Shown here: piece by piece, positions 46,401 to 60,800 of the stretch
Numbering within the stretch: position 1 is the stretch's first letter
How the letters are laid out: every line of letters begins with the position of its first letter
NCBI GenBank assembly: GCA_031308135.1
Contig: JAHLJT010009355.1
Span: 4,277,217 to 4,341,216, forward strand
Source: Acheta domesticus
Lineage: Eukaryota; Arthropoda; Insecta; Orthoptera; Gryllidae
DNA length: 64,000 nucleotides
Direction of reading: 5' to 3'
The notes under the pieces: model-generated
Told to the model about the DNA's origin: nothing
The model's database searches: none
What the model saw: only the letters and a program-made list of their open reading frames with translations
Translations under genes and position numbers: made by a program

Positions 46401-48815
46401 AGGGAGAAAGGAGAGAGAGAGGGAGAGAGAGAGAGAGAGAGAGAAAAAGAGTATAAATTCTACAAAGAAACTAGCCAAGAAATATTCCATGCGAACTACA
46501 AAGAGACAATAAACATTACCAAAAACTACTGCTCACGAAGAGGGGAGCCTTACATATTAAATTAAATACACAAACCACATTAACAAAAACATGTGGAAAA
46601 TAGTGAACAATAACTAAACAACAAACACAAACCCCAACAAGCTGAAAAGTAGTGAACAGTAATAATACAACAAACACGAACCTCAACAACAAGCTAACCA
46701 TCACAACAAATAATCACTAATCCTTTAGAAGTGAGTAAACTGCTCAACACATTTCTCAACAAAATCAAAAGCAAGCATTATTACAAAAAATAGGTTAACA
46801 ATTAAATCAATTACCATAATGACCCAAACATTACTAGTTCACCCATTTCATACAAATTTCACAGCTAATAAAACCTATTTTTTGTCCTGAATCAAAGTTT
46901 TGCTCAGTTAATAATATATGATAAGGAATTTGTAGTCTACAATATTTCCGTTGCTTGGCGTTTCTATGCTGGGAGGTCTTTCTGTAGTTCTGGCTGAAGA
47001 AATTAGTAACGTCATCACACATTCAAAATATAATTTGATTTTTCTATTGTGGCTGAAACATTAGGTCATTGTTATACCTCCTGCCTTACAAAATGAATCT
47101 TTTTAATTAACTCGCAAATGTCCTCTTTAACGGGGCTCGTGGCCTCACAAATGTGCTTACCACTGTTAAAAAAATTCATTTTATAAGGCAGGAGGTGTAA
47201 CAATGATCTAATGTCATTGGCCAAAATAAAAGCTAGTTGTGCTTCCAAAGCACATACTTTCTCGCATTCTCCCTAACTGCTCCACTACTGGTCACGCGAC
47301 TTTTCTTGATGTCTCCCAGTGCGGGGTGCGGGGAGAGAACATTACTGTCTACGTCACATCAAACAGGTGTTGCCAACTGTAACATTATTAGTACTATTCG
47401 TGCCTCTATCGCTCTTAATACAACAGGATATTGTAGACGATAAAACAGGACAAATAATAAAATAATTAATACCAACCACAAGTGAAAATAAATAGATAAT
47501 GATAGTATTGCTTATTAATGAGGTATAATATTAATGTACGTACTACCTTAATTTTCATCTTATGAGTAATTTGAATCATCGCTTCAATTCGAAAGCAGCG
47601 GTAGGCAGCCCTGATAATCTTGACGTGCCGTTCCGTGTGAGACCAAGATTTTGATCAGGCCGTGCCGAGTCGTGCTGGGTTGAGCACTAGGGAGCTCAGA
47701 CGTCAAGAAAAGTCGCGCGACTAGTACATAAACCAGCAAATATTTTTCTGCTCTAAGACACAATCCCAAATCCACAGATTTAACAATGCAAACATTCATG
47801 CTACTATGCCACAAAGGCGTGCACGGAATGAACTCTAGCAAAGGCATAAACTTGTAAATGTCCGATTGTCTGTGTAAAATTTAACAACAAATAATTCAGG
47901 ACAAAGTATACAAAAATTCCACCGTAGATACATTTTTGCCTTTCCCATTCATAATCAAAACGTCAAATTCAACACGGAGTGTTACCAAAGCACATTTATT
48001 TTTGAATTAATTAAAATGCTCCGCAATAACATACACGTACATAAAACAGCAAAAGTGTTTTAACAAGCAACATTTTTCCATTCAGTCTTCTGAACACATT
48101 TCCTCAGAGTTAACATGTTGTGCTGATATTTTTAAAACATATGATAATTAATCACTAAATAAATGTCAGCAAGGTCGAATTCAGTCGGTGTCTGGAGAAT
48201 TGTAGTGGCCGGCTGCTCTGATCATTGGTTTTCCATAGTTTCCCCGATCAACACGAGGAGAATGCCGGAGCAATACCTGGCTGAAGTCTAGTGTATGGTA
48301 CCACTTAAGAAAGTTGTTCAAATCGGCATTTCATGCATCTTCGTGTGTTTGCAACTGCGTAGTTTAAATACTAGAAGCATTCTTATAAAGTTCTAACTTA
48401 TGTGATTTCTTATAAAAGTGTATTGGTAATTATGCGGTGGGTAGACTCAAGGATGTTTATAGTGAATGCGTGGGCCGAAGGCCCGAGCCTTGCCGTAATT
48501 TGGATCCGGGCAAGCGAAAGCGAGAAAATTTGCCCTTGAAAGTAATTTGGTGGAGACAAAGTGTATGAGTGCGACTAAAAAGTTTATGAGCCATGAAAAT
48601 CGCCTATCAGTAAGTTTTATTAATTTCGCATCGCTTCTCTAAGGGTGTACCGTTCACCCTACTTTAACCCAATACCTTAACAATCGGTCCATGGACCCCA
48701 TGCAATCTTTCCTTCCTCTTTTTTTCTCAGGTTTGAAATTTACCATCGAGTAAAAACTAAATTCAAATTTACCATAAAGCTTCTTTAACGACTATTAACT
48801 TCAATGTCAAAAAAA

Positions 48816-48850
<35 letters not shown>

Positions 48851-51800
48851 TTAATTTAAAAAAACCACACATAATTATTTACTTTGGCCTTAATTTAGCC
48901 TTATTAATGCCATTAACATTAGGTTTATCATATCAAACCTTTAGAGTGGAATGTACTCATTAGAAATATAAAGCAAGTTGCAAAGTAAAATCAAATTTGA
49001 AGATATTTTAGTAGTTTTTTAGATTATACCCTCTGAAACTCATACAAAATATCAAATTTCAAAATTTTCAAAAGGAAGTAAAATTTAATGCCAAAAACTC
49101 AATATTCAGAGTTGTTTCATCATTCTAAAACAATTTAAAAAGTTTCAGTTGAATCGGAAGATGGTTGGGAAATTTTGGCCAATTTGACATGGAATGACCC
49201 ATGACTAATTTCGTCACACCTGATTAAGAGGTTAAAGGCCAACTTAGGTTTCCCTTCATGCCTACTGCACGCCCAGATGCTGGAATTTTTAAGGGAATTT
49301 TTATTTTCACAATATTTTTATGTAATATACTTTTTTCTGTACATTTACAATCCTCAATGACCTCGAATCTAATGATTCTAATCCTTCTAATCACCAAATC
49401 GCCAAACTTGCATCAAATTACTTGGATTACAGCACAAAATCGTAGAATATGCCAGTAAACTGAAGCATTTTGGAAAAAAAATCATTATAATCTAAGGCTA
49501 GTTGTTATTACGCATGTCAATAACATTTCACCATTTATGATTTTCAAAACATCTGTCTGTAAAACACTTGCTAGTTCTTTGAAAACGACCAAAACTTACT
49601 TGCTCTTTCAAAACTTCCTTCTCTTCACGGGCCAATTTATGCAATTGGTTTGATTTAATTCTTTCAGTCATAAGCTTGAAATTGGCATCGTCCTTTTCCC
49701 GTAACTGTTGTATTAGTCTTGAATTCTGTTCTTGCATATCTTCAAAAGCTTGTCCAGTTACTTCCATCTCATTTAACAGAGCTTCCTCTTCCTAAACATA
49801 ACATTTTAAATTTACAAACTACAAATTTGAAATGTTATTCATATTGACAATTAAAATCATTTAGAAATTATTACATACAGGAACTGCTGATTCAGCTGAA
49901 TGTTGACCACAATTTTACAACACCAAACATACATGCACACAAATGAACAATTATTATACACAAGGCATTAGAATACATCAATGAAATGTTGGTTAACTTG
50001 GCTGATGAGACCAAGCTCTTCACTTTTTTTTGACATGCAAAACATTTACTTCTTCAAATGGTAGGGAAGATAACACTGACAAAATAACTTGACACATCTT
50101 ATTTAATTTTGTGAAACTACTTAAATTCCAAAAAGTTAAATCCTTGAGCATTAATTTGAATTTTACAATGAAACTTCAGAAGTGCAAAATATTTGCTCAT
50201 AATCTCCTCTCTATCATCTAAAAGAAAGGGGGGGGGGAAACCAAAGAAAGAGAATTGTGACTTGATGTAATCATTTACTAACTTTCTAAACAAAGTGTAG
50301 AAATTTGAGAATGTAGAAATTTCACAAAACTACCAGTGCACATCATGTGTCCAATGTGTCTTCCTGAATGAATAAATGACACTTTTATTAACCTATCTTT
50401 ACCAAAAGTACGTAAATGAACTTAATTTTTATCTGTAGAAAAAGCACAAAATGTCACAAACTACAACAATAGTAGTCAGAAATGAAAATCATGAAACTCA
50501 TGTGAAAATGTAAAGCACAACCAAAAGAAGAACTTTAACGATCAAATATCTTACACATAAAGGTCAACAAATGTGAAACAATAAAGGCAATACTACTAAT
50601 CCTAACAACTGCAGTGGGCTGGAACATTTGAGAAACACACCTACAGACATGATCACATGAAATAATTAAAAAAACAAAATTGTAGAATGTTGTTAAGAAA
50701 ATTAAATTCACAAATAAAAGATGTAACAAATTTGTTTATTTTGGGAGGTATGTATGTCAATTTTTTTTTAAATTAATATTATTAAGTTCAACAACGTATA
50801 ATTTTAAAATACCCAATTAGTTACTTTTTAATATGACTTGGTTTGATGAAAGAATTAGAAAGGCTTTCCAGAACTTTAGAGGGTCTTCTGAAACTATTCA
50901 CATTTCAGTAATAATTCAAACTACAATCACACAGATTATTCTTGAGACGTGTCAGAATGAATTTCATCCGAAAATTTTCGAAGTTTGGAAAGTGCTGTTA
51001 TTAATCAAAGTTACCCATAACCAACAACAGCAATATCCTTTACTAACATACTAATGAGCAATTAATTATCTCTCACTGCTGTAGTTTCATACACACGGAC
51101 ACTTTTCAAAAATGTGCAACGGTTTACTCCAAAAATTAAATTAAAAAAGGGTTTCTTTATTTCATAGAACCAACTTTAGACCATAATTAATATTAGAAAA
51201 CTGAAAATGGTATCCGAGGAGATCAAATACTGGTCACATAAAAAATTTGATTTGCACTGATTCAATTTATATTGTTCATTGTTATTCCATTGATTTTCAA
51301 TCAAAGCAGATTCTATAAGAACATCACATTTGGTGAGCACCGCAAACTGTTTGTGGTCAGGACCCAAACAAGATTATTCCTCATGAAACAGAGGACAAAG
51401 TCAGGGAAAACTAAGATTCACTATAAATTCTATACTGAAAGATGAGTTCATTGTTTAGTTCCAATGTTTTTTCTGAAGAGATCCCCATCAAATAATCTTG
51501 AAATTGTTTTAAACACAATTCTTCACTAATAAAATGGGAAATAAAACAACAGGTGAACAACACAGATAATATGTAGATTCTTCTGCCTGCTGGAGAAATA
51601 TTTTACAAAATTTAGCTGTTAAAGCATGCAGCAATACTTGGTAGAGATAGCATTCCATGTTAAAGGAGAAAGAGACCAATTTTTTTGGTATATTTGCACC
51701 CACACCACAGGCTCAATTAACAAATATATTACCTCTGCAAACACACATGCAAAGCTTACAGTGACACAATTTCTTTTGGACATTTTCTGTGCTCTAAGAC

Positions 51801-54800
51801 GCACTGAGTAGACAGACTGTCTTTATTTCTGTATATTGTAGCCTGAGCTCAAAAAGACGAACAATGAGTTGTTTGGAGAAATCACAGATAAACGATCTTA
51901 CCACTGAAGACCAGTGGTCAACCTTCATCCACAACTGACAACATGTGCCGTCTGTGTCCGTCGAGAAGAATACATCCTGCAAGGGGACTTCGTTTCCAAT
52001 CACATGTATCAGTCCATTTAGAGGCACTTCAAAAAAAAGGCAGTACAGACATAAAAATGTATAAATTATACAAAAGAATAAAATGCAAAATGTTTGTAAC
52101 CTAATGTTAAAATCGTTGTCATCAGTATTATCCATCATTGGTAGCTATATGACATGTTCATTTATACAAGTGATATCTTCCAAAATCTAGCTTTTTTCAT
52201 TCCTTTTCATCTTTAAACCATTTCAGGGTAATTAATTTGTCCTATAAAATACCATTCCTACAACTATACTCCTATTAAAATAAGGTTAGGGCTCACTATC
52301 TTAGTGAATGAAGGTAGAGGGATTCTATTACCTCTTTTCCACCACCCTAATTCAAATATTACGATGAATGGAGATCTTCAAGGTAAATGCCATCATTATT
52401 TGAAATTAATATTTCTTACACTTCTCATTTTAATTGGAGTACAGCAAGCCCTATCTAACATAAGAAGAAATAAATATTATCATTGAATTCTAAACTTATT
52501 ATCATTTTATTCTTACAAATGCAATCAACTAAGAACATGTAATGTCCTAAAGTAAACACAGTAAATGACATAATTACTAGTATCATCATAATGCTTTTCT
52601 TAAAACATAATAATAAGAAATCTTTTTCAAATTTTGAAGCATCAACCCTCCCACCATTGACACAATCGCAGCAAACCTCTGTACTCCTTCACTAGTGAAA
52701 ATACACCCGTCTGCTGTGCAAAGAAATTAAACCAGAAACAGAAGGGATTAAAAAATAAAAATGAAAACAGGGCTACCTTAATAAGAAAAAAAATTTAAGA
52801 AATTCAATTTTCTTTCATATTTTGATCTTCGTTTTAACACTTCCTAACACTGGAACCAGATCTGAAAGTTATTCGGCATAGTTTTAAGGCTTTGTTTCAA
52901 AACTAGTTCTGAAACTATTTCATGCTTTTGATAAAAAAGATGTGTTGGATATTAATTAAAAATCTGTACCAAAATTTTAAACAGCAATGACTTTTCTTCT
53001 GTGCAAACTTAGCAATTTCAGGCAAGCAACACTTGCTACACATGACAATAAGTAACTTGTATTAGTGTGTGAAGTTGACAAACAAGTCACATTCAAGTAT
53101 GAAATTGGGAAGAAAGTGTCCACAAGTTGCAAAGGCAGACACTACCAGGAGGAAGAGCATGACAAAAATAGAATGAGAAAAACAAGGTTTTTAAAATTTA
53201 ATGTAAACGTTGTTTTTCAAAACTGGAAAACATAGGACATCAATACCAAGAAATAAGAAGTGCGGTTTCATTTTTACATTATAATGTGCAGACTCCCACA
53301 CACACTGATATCTGTTAGTGATATTTATGATCAGAACCTGGAAGTTTGGCATAATGTCTCTTTAATGTTACAATTTTAACAGTATGAATCGCTTAATTGT
53401 GCAGAGTAACAGAAAATGTTAAGGAGGCCTCTTTTTTTCTTCTCCCTTTCCTATTTCAAGTACTTCATTTTATTTAGATATTTTTTATATGTTCTAGTCT
53501 TACTACATACTTGTGTAGTAAGGAGGAAGTATTGCAAAGCGGCATGGATATCAGCATTTTTTGACTGAAAATGTACTGTCGGGTCTGGTATTTAAAAAAG
53601 GGGATAAATCTTGTTCCCATATGTAGTAAATTACACCCTCCAAATTGTTGGTTAGGCCTTGCAGCTAACTCTTGGTCAGCGTACTCGCTTTCCACTATAT
53701 GGCCCCGGGTTTGATTACTGGTTGAGGCAAGATTTCCTTGCAATATCCCAGGATATGTTGCTGTGTGACAATGAGAAAATTCTCTTTTCAGGTTGAGACT
53801 AGTGGAATACAGCATGGGGATGTCTACATGGTAACCACAACTACACCTTAACCTATGGCTGCGAGGCAGGGAGGTCACCGGTCGGTCTGATCCTGTTCAC
53901 GGGCTATCATGCCAAGTACATACATTCATACATAGAATATGTTGGATAGTCAGAATCCATGTTTATAGGGTCCTTGCTACCGAAACATCAATTAACGGCA
54001 ATGTGTGGGTTCATTCATCAGGCTCTCTATCCATCAATCTGAACAAACTCAAGGCTCTGCAAGTTTGAATTTGATTTTTAGAGGTACTTTAAATGAAGCC
54101 TCAAATATATTTTCAACATTTTCTCAAAAATTGCTCCAAATTTTAAACTTTGGCCTCGGCTAGTGCAAAGGACACTTACAAAACCGGCTCAGGTTGCATT
54201 TTTGTTGATATCTTTGAATTCCAAATTATCCGGAAGTTCCAACTTTTTTCCTGCACCTTCCTATATCACTATTTTCCTTTCCTCCATCCTTCCTTCTTCT
54301 TCCCAACACTATTTGTTGCAATCAACCTGGAAACTTATCTGCAAGCCCGGGCCCTGTCATCTTTTGTCTCTCTGTTCAAGAAAAGGCACAATATCAGGGA
54401 GAAAGCATTACGTTCTGGCTCCGGTTTTAGAAGTACTTGGAGAAATATCACTCAAACTTCTTGGATTTCTTTCATTGATGACAACGGGCTTTCTCTGTTT
54501 ACAAGCGATTAAATAATACACTAGAATGTGGTCTCCTACCCCTTTCATGGATATGATGCATCTCAACTCAATGTAGAAATACAAGTTTGAAAATTGAAAA
54601 AAATTGCCTGTTTTCAAAAGAATACACTGGTCACAAATCTTCGTACGGATAGCAATGAGAATAAAACAAATCTGTAGTTATCATTCTGAAATTTACTGAC
54701 ACATGAAGAATAATTTTCAATTGTGAAATATATTCTTTCTGAAGATGATAGAGTTTGTAAAAAAATTTAAGAAATATGTTTGTTGTATACAATCACGATT

Positions 54801-57800
54801 AAAGAATATTAACTTTCCAAGTAAAAGTTTATGTAAATTTCACGGTTAAAATAAAAATATGAATAATATAAATTTCTGTAATTATGTGAATAAATGATAA
54901 GGTTTTTTCCGTAAATATCTCATTTGAATTTTTAGGGGTGGTCTTACAGATTAAGACTATTTGTTTGGAACCAGAGTTTTTAAATTGGCTTTCCCTTTAG
55001 AGAAAAAGGAACGGTTACATACAAATAAGTGATAACAACCTTGTGCTTCTACAGAGTGGTTCTTACAAATACATCATTGTCATAATGGTAGTAATCCACA
55101 CTACATTTTAGTGAGAAAGCATCGAAGGGAAAAAAAGAAGAGGCAAAAGAAAAAAGAAGAAAAAAGGAAAAGAAGAAAAAAAGAAGAAGAAAAAAGAAGA
55201 AGAAGAAAAAAGAAGAAGAAGAAGAAGAAGAAGAAGAAAAAAGAACACTGCAAAGGAATGGATGGATGTCCATATTAGTACAATTAACTAATAGGGACAT
55301 AAAATACTCTGTTCCATTAGGAAATTTAGTGGAAAATGCATAATTTTTGCATGCTACAATGCTTTTCAAAGGAAGATATAGATGAGAACAGTTTTCATTG
55401 ACTGTTGAAACTTTCTTTAGGTTACATCCTGTACCACTCATAGCACACCTTTAGATGAGCATTCTGAACAACACGCAGATGTTTTCTTAGCATCCATCAC
55501 AGAAGTGTCTAACAACATGGACCAATAATTCATGAATGGGCCAGTTCAGAGAATCTCAAATGAATGACACAGTAGTAAGTGAAACTCAACTTGAAAATTG
55601 ATAATTATTGTAGCAAAGATTTTGTTGAGGTATGAATCTACGAGTTTGCACTTCTCAAATGGATCCCTCTGATTCTAAATGATGAGAATTTAAAGTTAAT
55701 AGTATTTAACGGAGCAAAGGCCATAAACAACAATTTGGTGGGAAGAAAATTTGCAGTCACAGAAGGGAAAGTTCTTAGGTGGCATCAGATGAAACATAAA
55801 AATGCAAATTCAACTTGGAAGGTGTGTGAAAAGTCAGAATACGACATAGTATGGGAGAAAGAAACAAACAAACAATTATACAAGAGAAGAGGAAGATGAC
55901 ATAAAACAAAAACATGATGAATACACAAAAGAAAATGATGAACAGTTTTTACAGGACAAAAGCACAGGATAAAGACTTGGTGAAAACAGTGAGTACAGAG
56001 AGACTACTTCCTAGACAAAAAGACAATTTGCAAATTTATTGTGACTGAATGGTAAGAATTACTTAATCAAAATTCTCAGGAAATCTCTTCAACAACAGTT
56101 TACCTTATTATTCAGGCAAATACAGTATTATGAATTTAATAAGAAACACATTTCCCATATTTTATAAGCATTTCACGCCCCTACTTTACACAATAAATGC
56201 CACTTCTGCATGTCCTTTAATTAAAAAATTAAATGCCATTTGCAGGTCCATTTAATTAAAAAATAAATGCCCTTTTGCATGCTATTTTGGGCAAAATAAA
56301 TGTGTCAATGCCCAAGCCCTAGTTATGATGAATTAATGGCGCACCAAGCAATAAACACAAACATTAACTTATATGACTGTAACAATTAAACAGAAAAAAG
56401 GGAGAGGAGAGCAAGGAGAACGTCATAAAATGCTCATCATACATTAAAAAATTCTCAGACCGATGTTCATAGCAATGTAGCAGCCCTGTGAATCAAATAC
56501 GAAGGTACTTCTAAAAGTTGTATATTCTGTATATAAAGAGTTTTTAAAAATTACAACCTATTGAACACACTGATCACAACAACTTTTCTTCATTAAATCT
56601 CTACTGTATGAACAAAATTTTCTATTAACAACACGTATGCCTTAAAACTGAAGGGACATAATTACAAATGATTAGTCTCAAGGATCTTTAAATAACGACT
56701 TACAATTCATAAGAGAAATTGAAAGCCTTACGTAGTTCTTGGTTTTCAAAACGTTTGTAAATGATGTTTACGTTAAGATAAGGTCATTATGAAAAGAAAA
56801 ACCTAAAATCTAAAAATGCTGATCATCGAGCAGATAAATAAATAGGACTGGAATCATCCACGAAACAACTTTTAGATATTTGTTTATGAAGACTTTCCAA
56901 TGAAGAGCCTACACTGCCTTAAATTACCTATGCATTGCTGTAACAAAATCGATGCAACAACATAATTCTTGTCCTCTTTCAGTTCAACTCCTGAACCTAG
57001 ATAAACACCAAGTAAATTTGTTCACAAAAACTGGAACACTAATGTGAGAAATGGCTTGAATATCTTTCATAAGAAACTTTAATACTAAATCTGAAGGTAA
57101 AAGGTTTTAGACATGACAATGACAAAATATATTATGAGGCAATCTCACATTTCTTTCTCATACAAAACTTCTTCTTTCCTGAAAAAACATATCACTCTCA
57201 AACACTCAGTTTCAAGATTTTAATACATTTAACACAGTTCACCGACCTTAACTACAACATGAGAATACATATGGATTGTAAAATGAAAATTACTCATTGA
57301 AGATCTCTTGAAGTTACAAAGCACAAAAATTTAGAAAATCTACTTGCAAATATTATATAAAGAGGGAACAAATATAAAGGTATGTGAAAGCAGCACTCAG
57401 CATGATCATTTAACAGCTGTTAACTTTTGTGATGTCACAGTCCTGAAAATCATGTGTTTTCTATACACTACAACAAGAATAATCAATTCATAAGAAGTTT
57501 GTTTCCTCATGCCTTTCTCATATGGCGTTCATTGCATTTACATAACTTATATTCCTTTATTTTAAGGTCTCAAAAACATACAAGCATCACAAAATTCTGC
57601 TTGGGGTTTGACAATGAATGGGACATTTGAAAAGTGAAATGTTCAGTACAATTAACTAACTCGAAACTGCATTACTGTATAAAGAGCTAATTATTGATTT
57701 CAACACAAAACCACAAATAATTATTTCTTGTGACACAGTTCCAAACCAAATTCTTTTTTTAAGTATATCCAACTGTGCATCCAAAACATTTTAAATTAGA

Positions 57801-60800
57801 CAAACTTAATAATCCTTCCACTTGTTACCCTAATTTATGGAGCAAATTTGTAGCAGTCATGAGTTTGCAATCTCGATGTTGGAAATAGAAAGTTTCAGAT
57901 AGAAATTTCAATTTCTCTAATGAAGTCCAGCTAAGATCTTATATTTTCCTATCCATTCTCTCCTTATGGTTTCCAAAACACTTTTAATCAGAAACATAAC
58001 AAGACTTCAAAATAAGAACTTCTTGTTTCTTTCCAAGAAAGATACACAGAAATGTAACCCAAGAGCACTACAAGAAAGTTGTTCTCCAAATGAAGTAAAA
58101 AGGATCTCTATTATCACAAAAATATGAGGAAATATTAACCTCATAAACAACGTAAAAACCACAAGAAATATGAAAAAGAAAATAAAGATTACCAGACTAG
58201 AACAAAATTCCAGATGACAATTGGAGTATCAGAGCATAATAAAACAAGAGAGAAACAATACAAGTTAAATTTAAAAATAGGCCAAAAGATTGCTATTTCT
58301 GGAAAGATTAATACCAGTCACATTGTGAAGAATACCTCCACAGAGAATCAGAGTTCAAGAGAAAATCATTTATCTTATTAGCAACACCAAATACTGTGCT
58401 GACTAGAAAGTAAAAAATTATCTTAACACAAATAATAATTTTTTATTCAACTACTTTTTCCTCCGTCTTTCATTACATCAAAAACATTAATGGAAAATAA
58501 TGTTTATGACCTCATTATTCAATATCCTCTTGAACTCTTGGCATCAAGATGATGATAATAATACGTCCAAAATAAAAGAAGAGTAACATTGTCATCAATA
58601 TAAGTTGTCATACTACTTCACAGACCATATAATATGAAAAGATACGAATCTATGAACTGAAACACAGATTTGTTTCTTGCATTTTCAACATTACTGGTAA
58701 TCCATTTCAGTAAATTTAATTGTCTCTACACAATCCACCTACTATCACCACAATATCAATCTGTCACCACGTTATGGAAAGCAGAAGAATAGAATTAGTA
58801 CTTCAGAACCACTTAAGTCTTACTAAAAGGCATCAGGTTTGACAACAATCATTAAACCTCATGAGACCATATATAAGAAATGTTTTATCTACTACAACAC
58901 ATAGAATCTCAAGTCAATACTGAATTATTATTATTTGAGAATATAAATATGATTTTGGCAAGATTCTCACATGTGCAATCAAGACTGTAACAACATAATA
59001 TTTCAACAGCATTTACATTACTGACCAGAAATTGACATCAATACATAAATAAGAGCAAATTATGTATACTACTAATGTATTGACATTTGTTACCTGTAAG
59101 AAACTGTAAATAGTCTGGTCAACGCCAACACATCTTCCTATATTTCATGGAAAATGAGATTTGCTGCAACATCAAAGCAGCAATACTATACAAATACACT
59201 TATATTCTCACAACTTACGAAGGGTCTCATGAGGTTATTGAAGTTGTCAGACGTCCCACTTCCATCTACCTGCTTCTGTGAAGCTACTTGTTTCTGCAAC
59301 TGGTATGTCTGTTCTTCAAGTTGCTTGATTTTACGCATTGCGTCCTCGTCACAAAGTTTTTTTCGTTCTTCTCTCTTATTTTCCTGTTTGAAATCAAAAT
59401 AAATGAGTGATTACACAAAATAAACACTTTCTAATAGAGGTAAAATCTAATATGTAACAGCACACCATAATAAAAGTTTCTTTACCTGTATTTTCTTTAA
59501 TTGCTGTTTAATATCTTCCAATTCAGCACGTGCTTTCTTCTCAGCAGCCATTAATTGTACTTTGTCCCTTTGTTCTTTACTCACACCTTTATACATATCC
59601 AGCAATAATTTCATTTCTCTTTGATCATTAAGAGCTTTCCTAGAAACACACGTTAAAATTATTGCAATTTAATAAATCTAATTAATATAAAGTAGTATTC
59701 CAAAGTTCACGTTTTCTAGACATATATACCTAAAATACAGAGTCCCATTACAGGAGTATTCTAAGGAAAAGTACTACAAAGCAATTACAGTAGCAATTAC
59801 AATTAAGTAGTCAAAACACCAACACTAGGGGAGAAATTTCACATTAGTGAAGTAGCGTGATGAACACAGATTCTTTTCAAGTGAATTCTCCTGCATCCAT
59901 GGAATAAAGATACACTTAATTGCAAAATATTTACACTCTTACATTTTAGTCACTTTTTTGACAGACAGGTTAGACTATTTTCTCATTTGATATAGTAATT
60001 GTACGCAAAGTTAAGAAATCTAACTCCTTTAAATTAAAAACTGAAATGCCATTGAAATAAGAACATAAGAGAATAAAATTACAAGGAACACACCATCAAA
60101 GGGAATATGTTAATGAATCACATTCTCAATCTTTCAGGAATAGATTACCTGTTTCTTCAATGATCTTGCAATATATTCCCATGCTTTATTGCATACTTTT
60201 ATAGGCTTTCCAGTTAATTTATCATGTATTCTAGCGACCTATTAGTTATGAGCAGACTTGCAGCGTTCACTTGTTTGTAAGTTACCTACTAATACTTGCG
60301 AAACATACACATAATACCAACCATAGAATTTATTCACTGTTTTGCCGCATTAGTCTAGAGCCTTTCTGAACAATGAAAATGCACTGCCCTTTCTATTGGA
60401 ATATTTTCATGCCAGAAAATTAATAAAGTCATGGAGGGAGTTGGTTCAGAATAGCCAACACACTGATTTCTATTTTTCTTATTGAGTGCCTTGCTGTGCA
60501 CAATATTTTAGTACTGTTTGCTTTGAAGTGTCATTCATAGGGCAGTGAACCACTTCCTTCACTATGTGGATCTTGTGATGGGTCCACACAAACATTATTG
60601 AATTTGAATTGTGTGTTCCTTCTGTAATAAATATGCATAAATCCATCTTATAATAACTTTGTTTATTCATGCATTTCCATCCCTATGATCCTCTTCACCC
60701 TCTCATTTCTTGATAAGTTGGTAACACTGAGTGCAGGGGATGACTTATAACAAGTGAACACTCCACTCACAACCTCAGAGATCACTATAATCTCCAATTT

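Noticed and set aside
45940..46512. Glu/Gly/Arg-rich and Ser/Pro-rich frames of 150-200 codons
   Set aside because: They are translations of the polypurine tract and of its complement.
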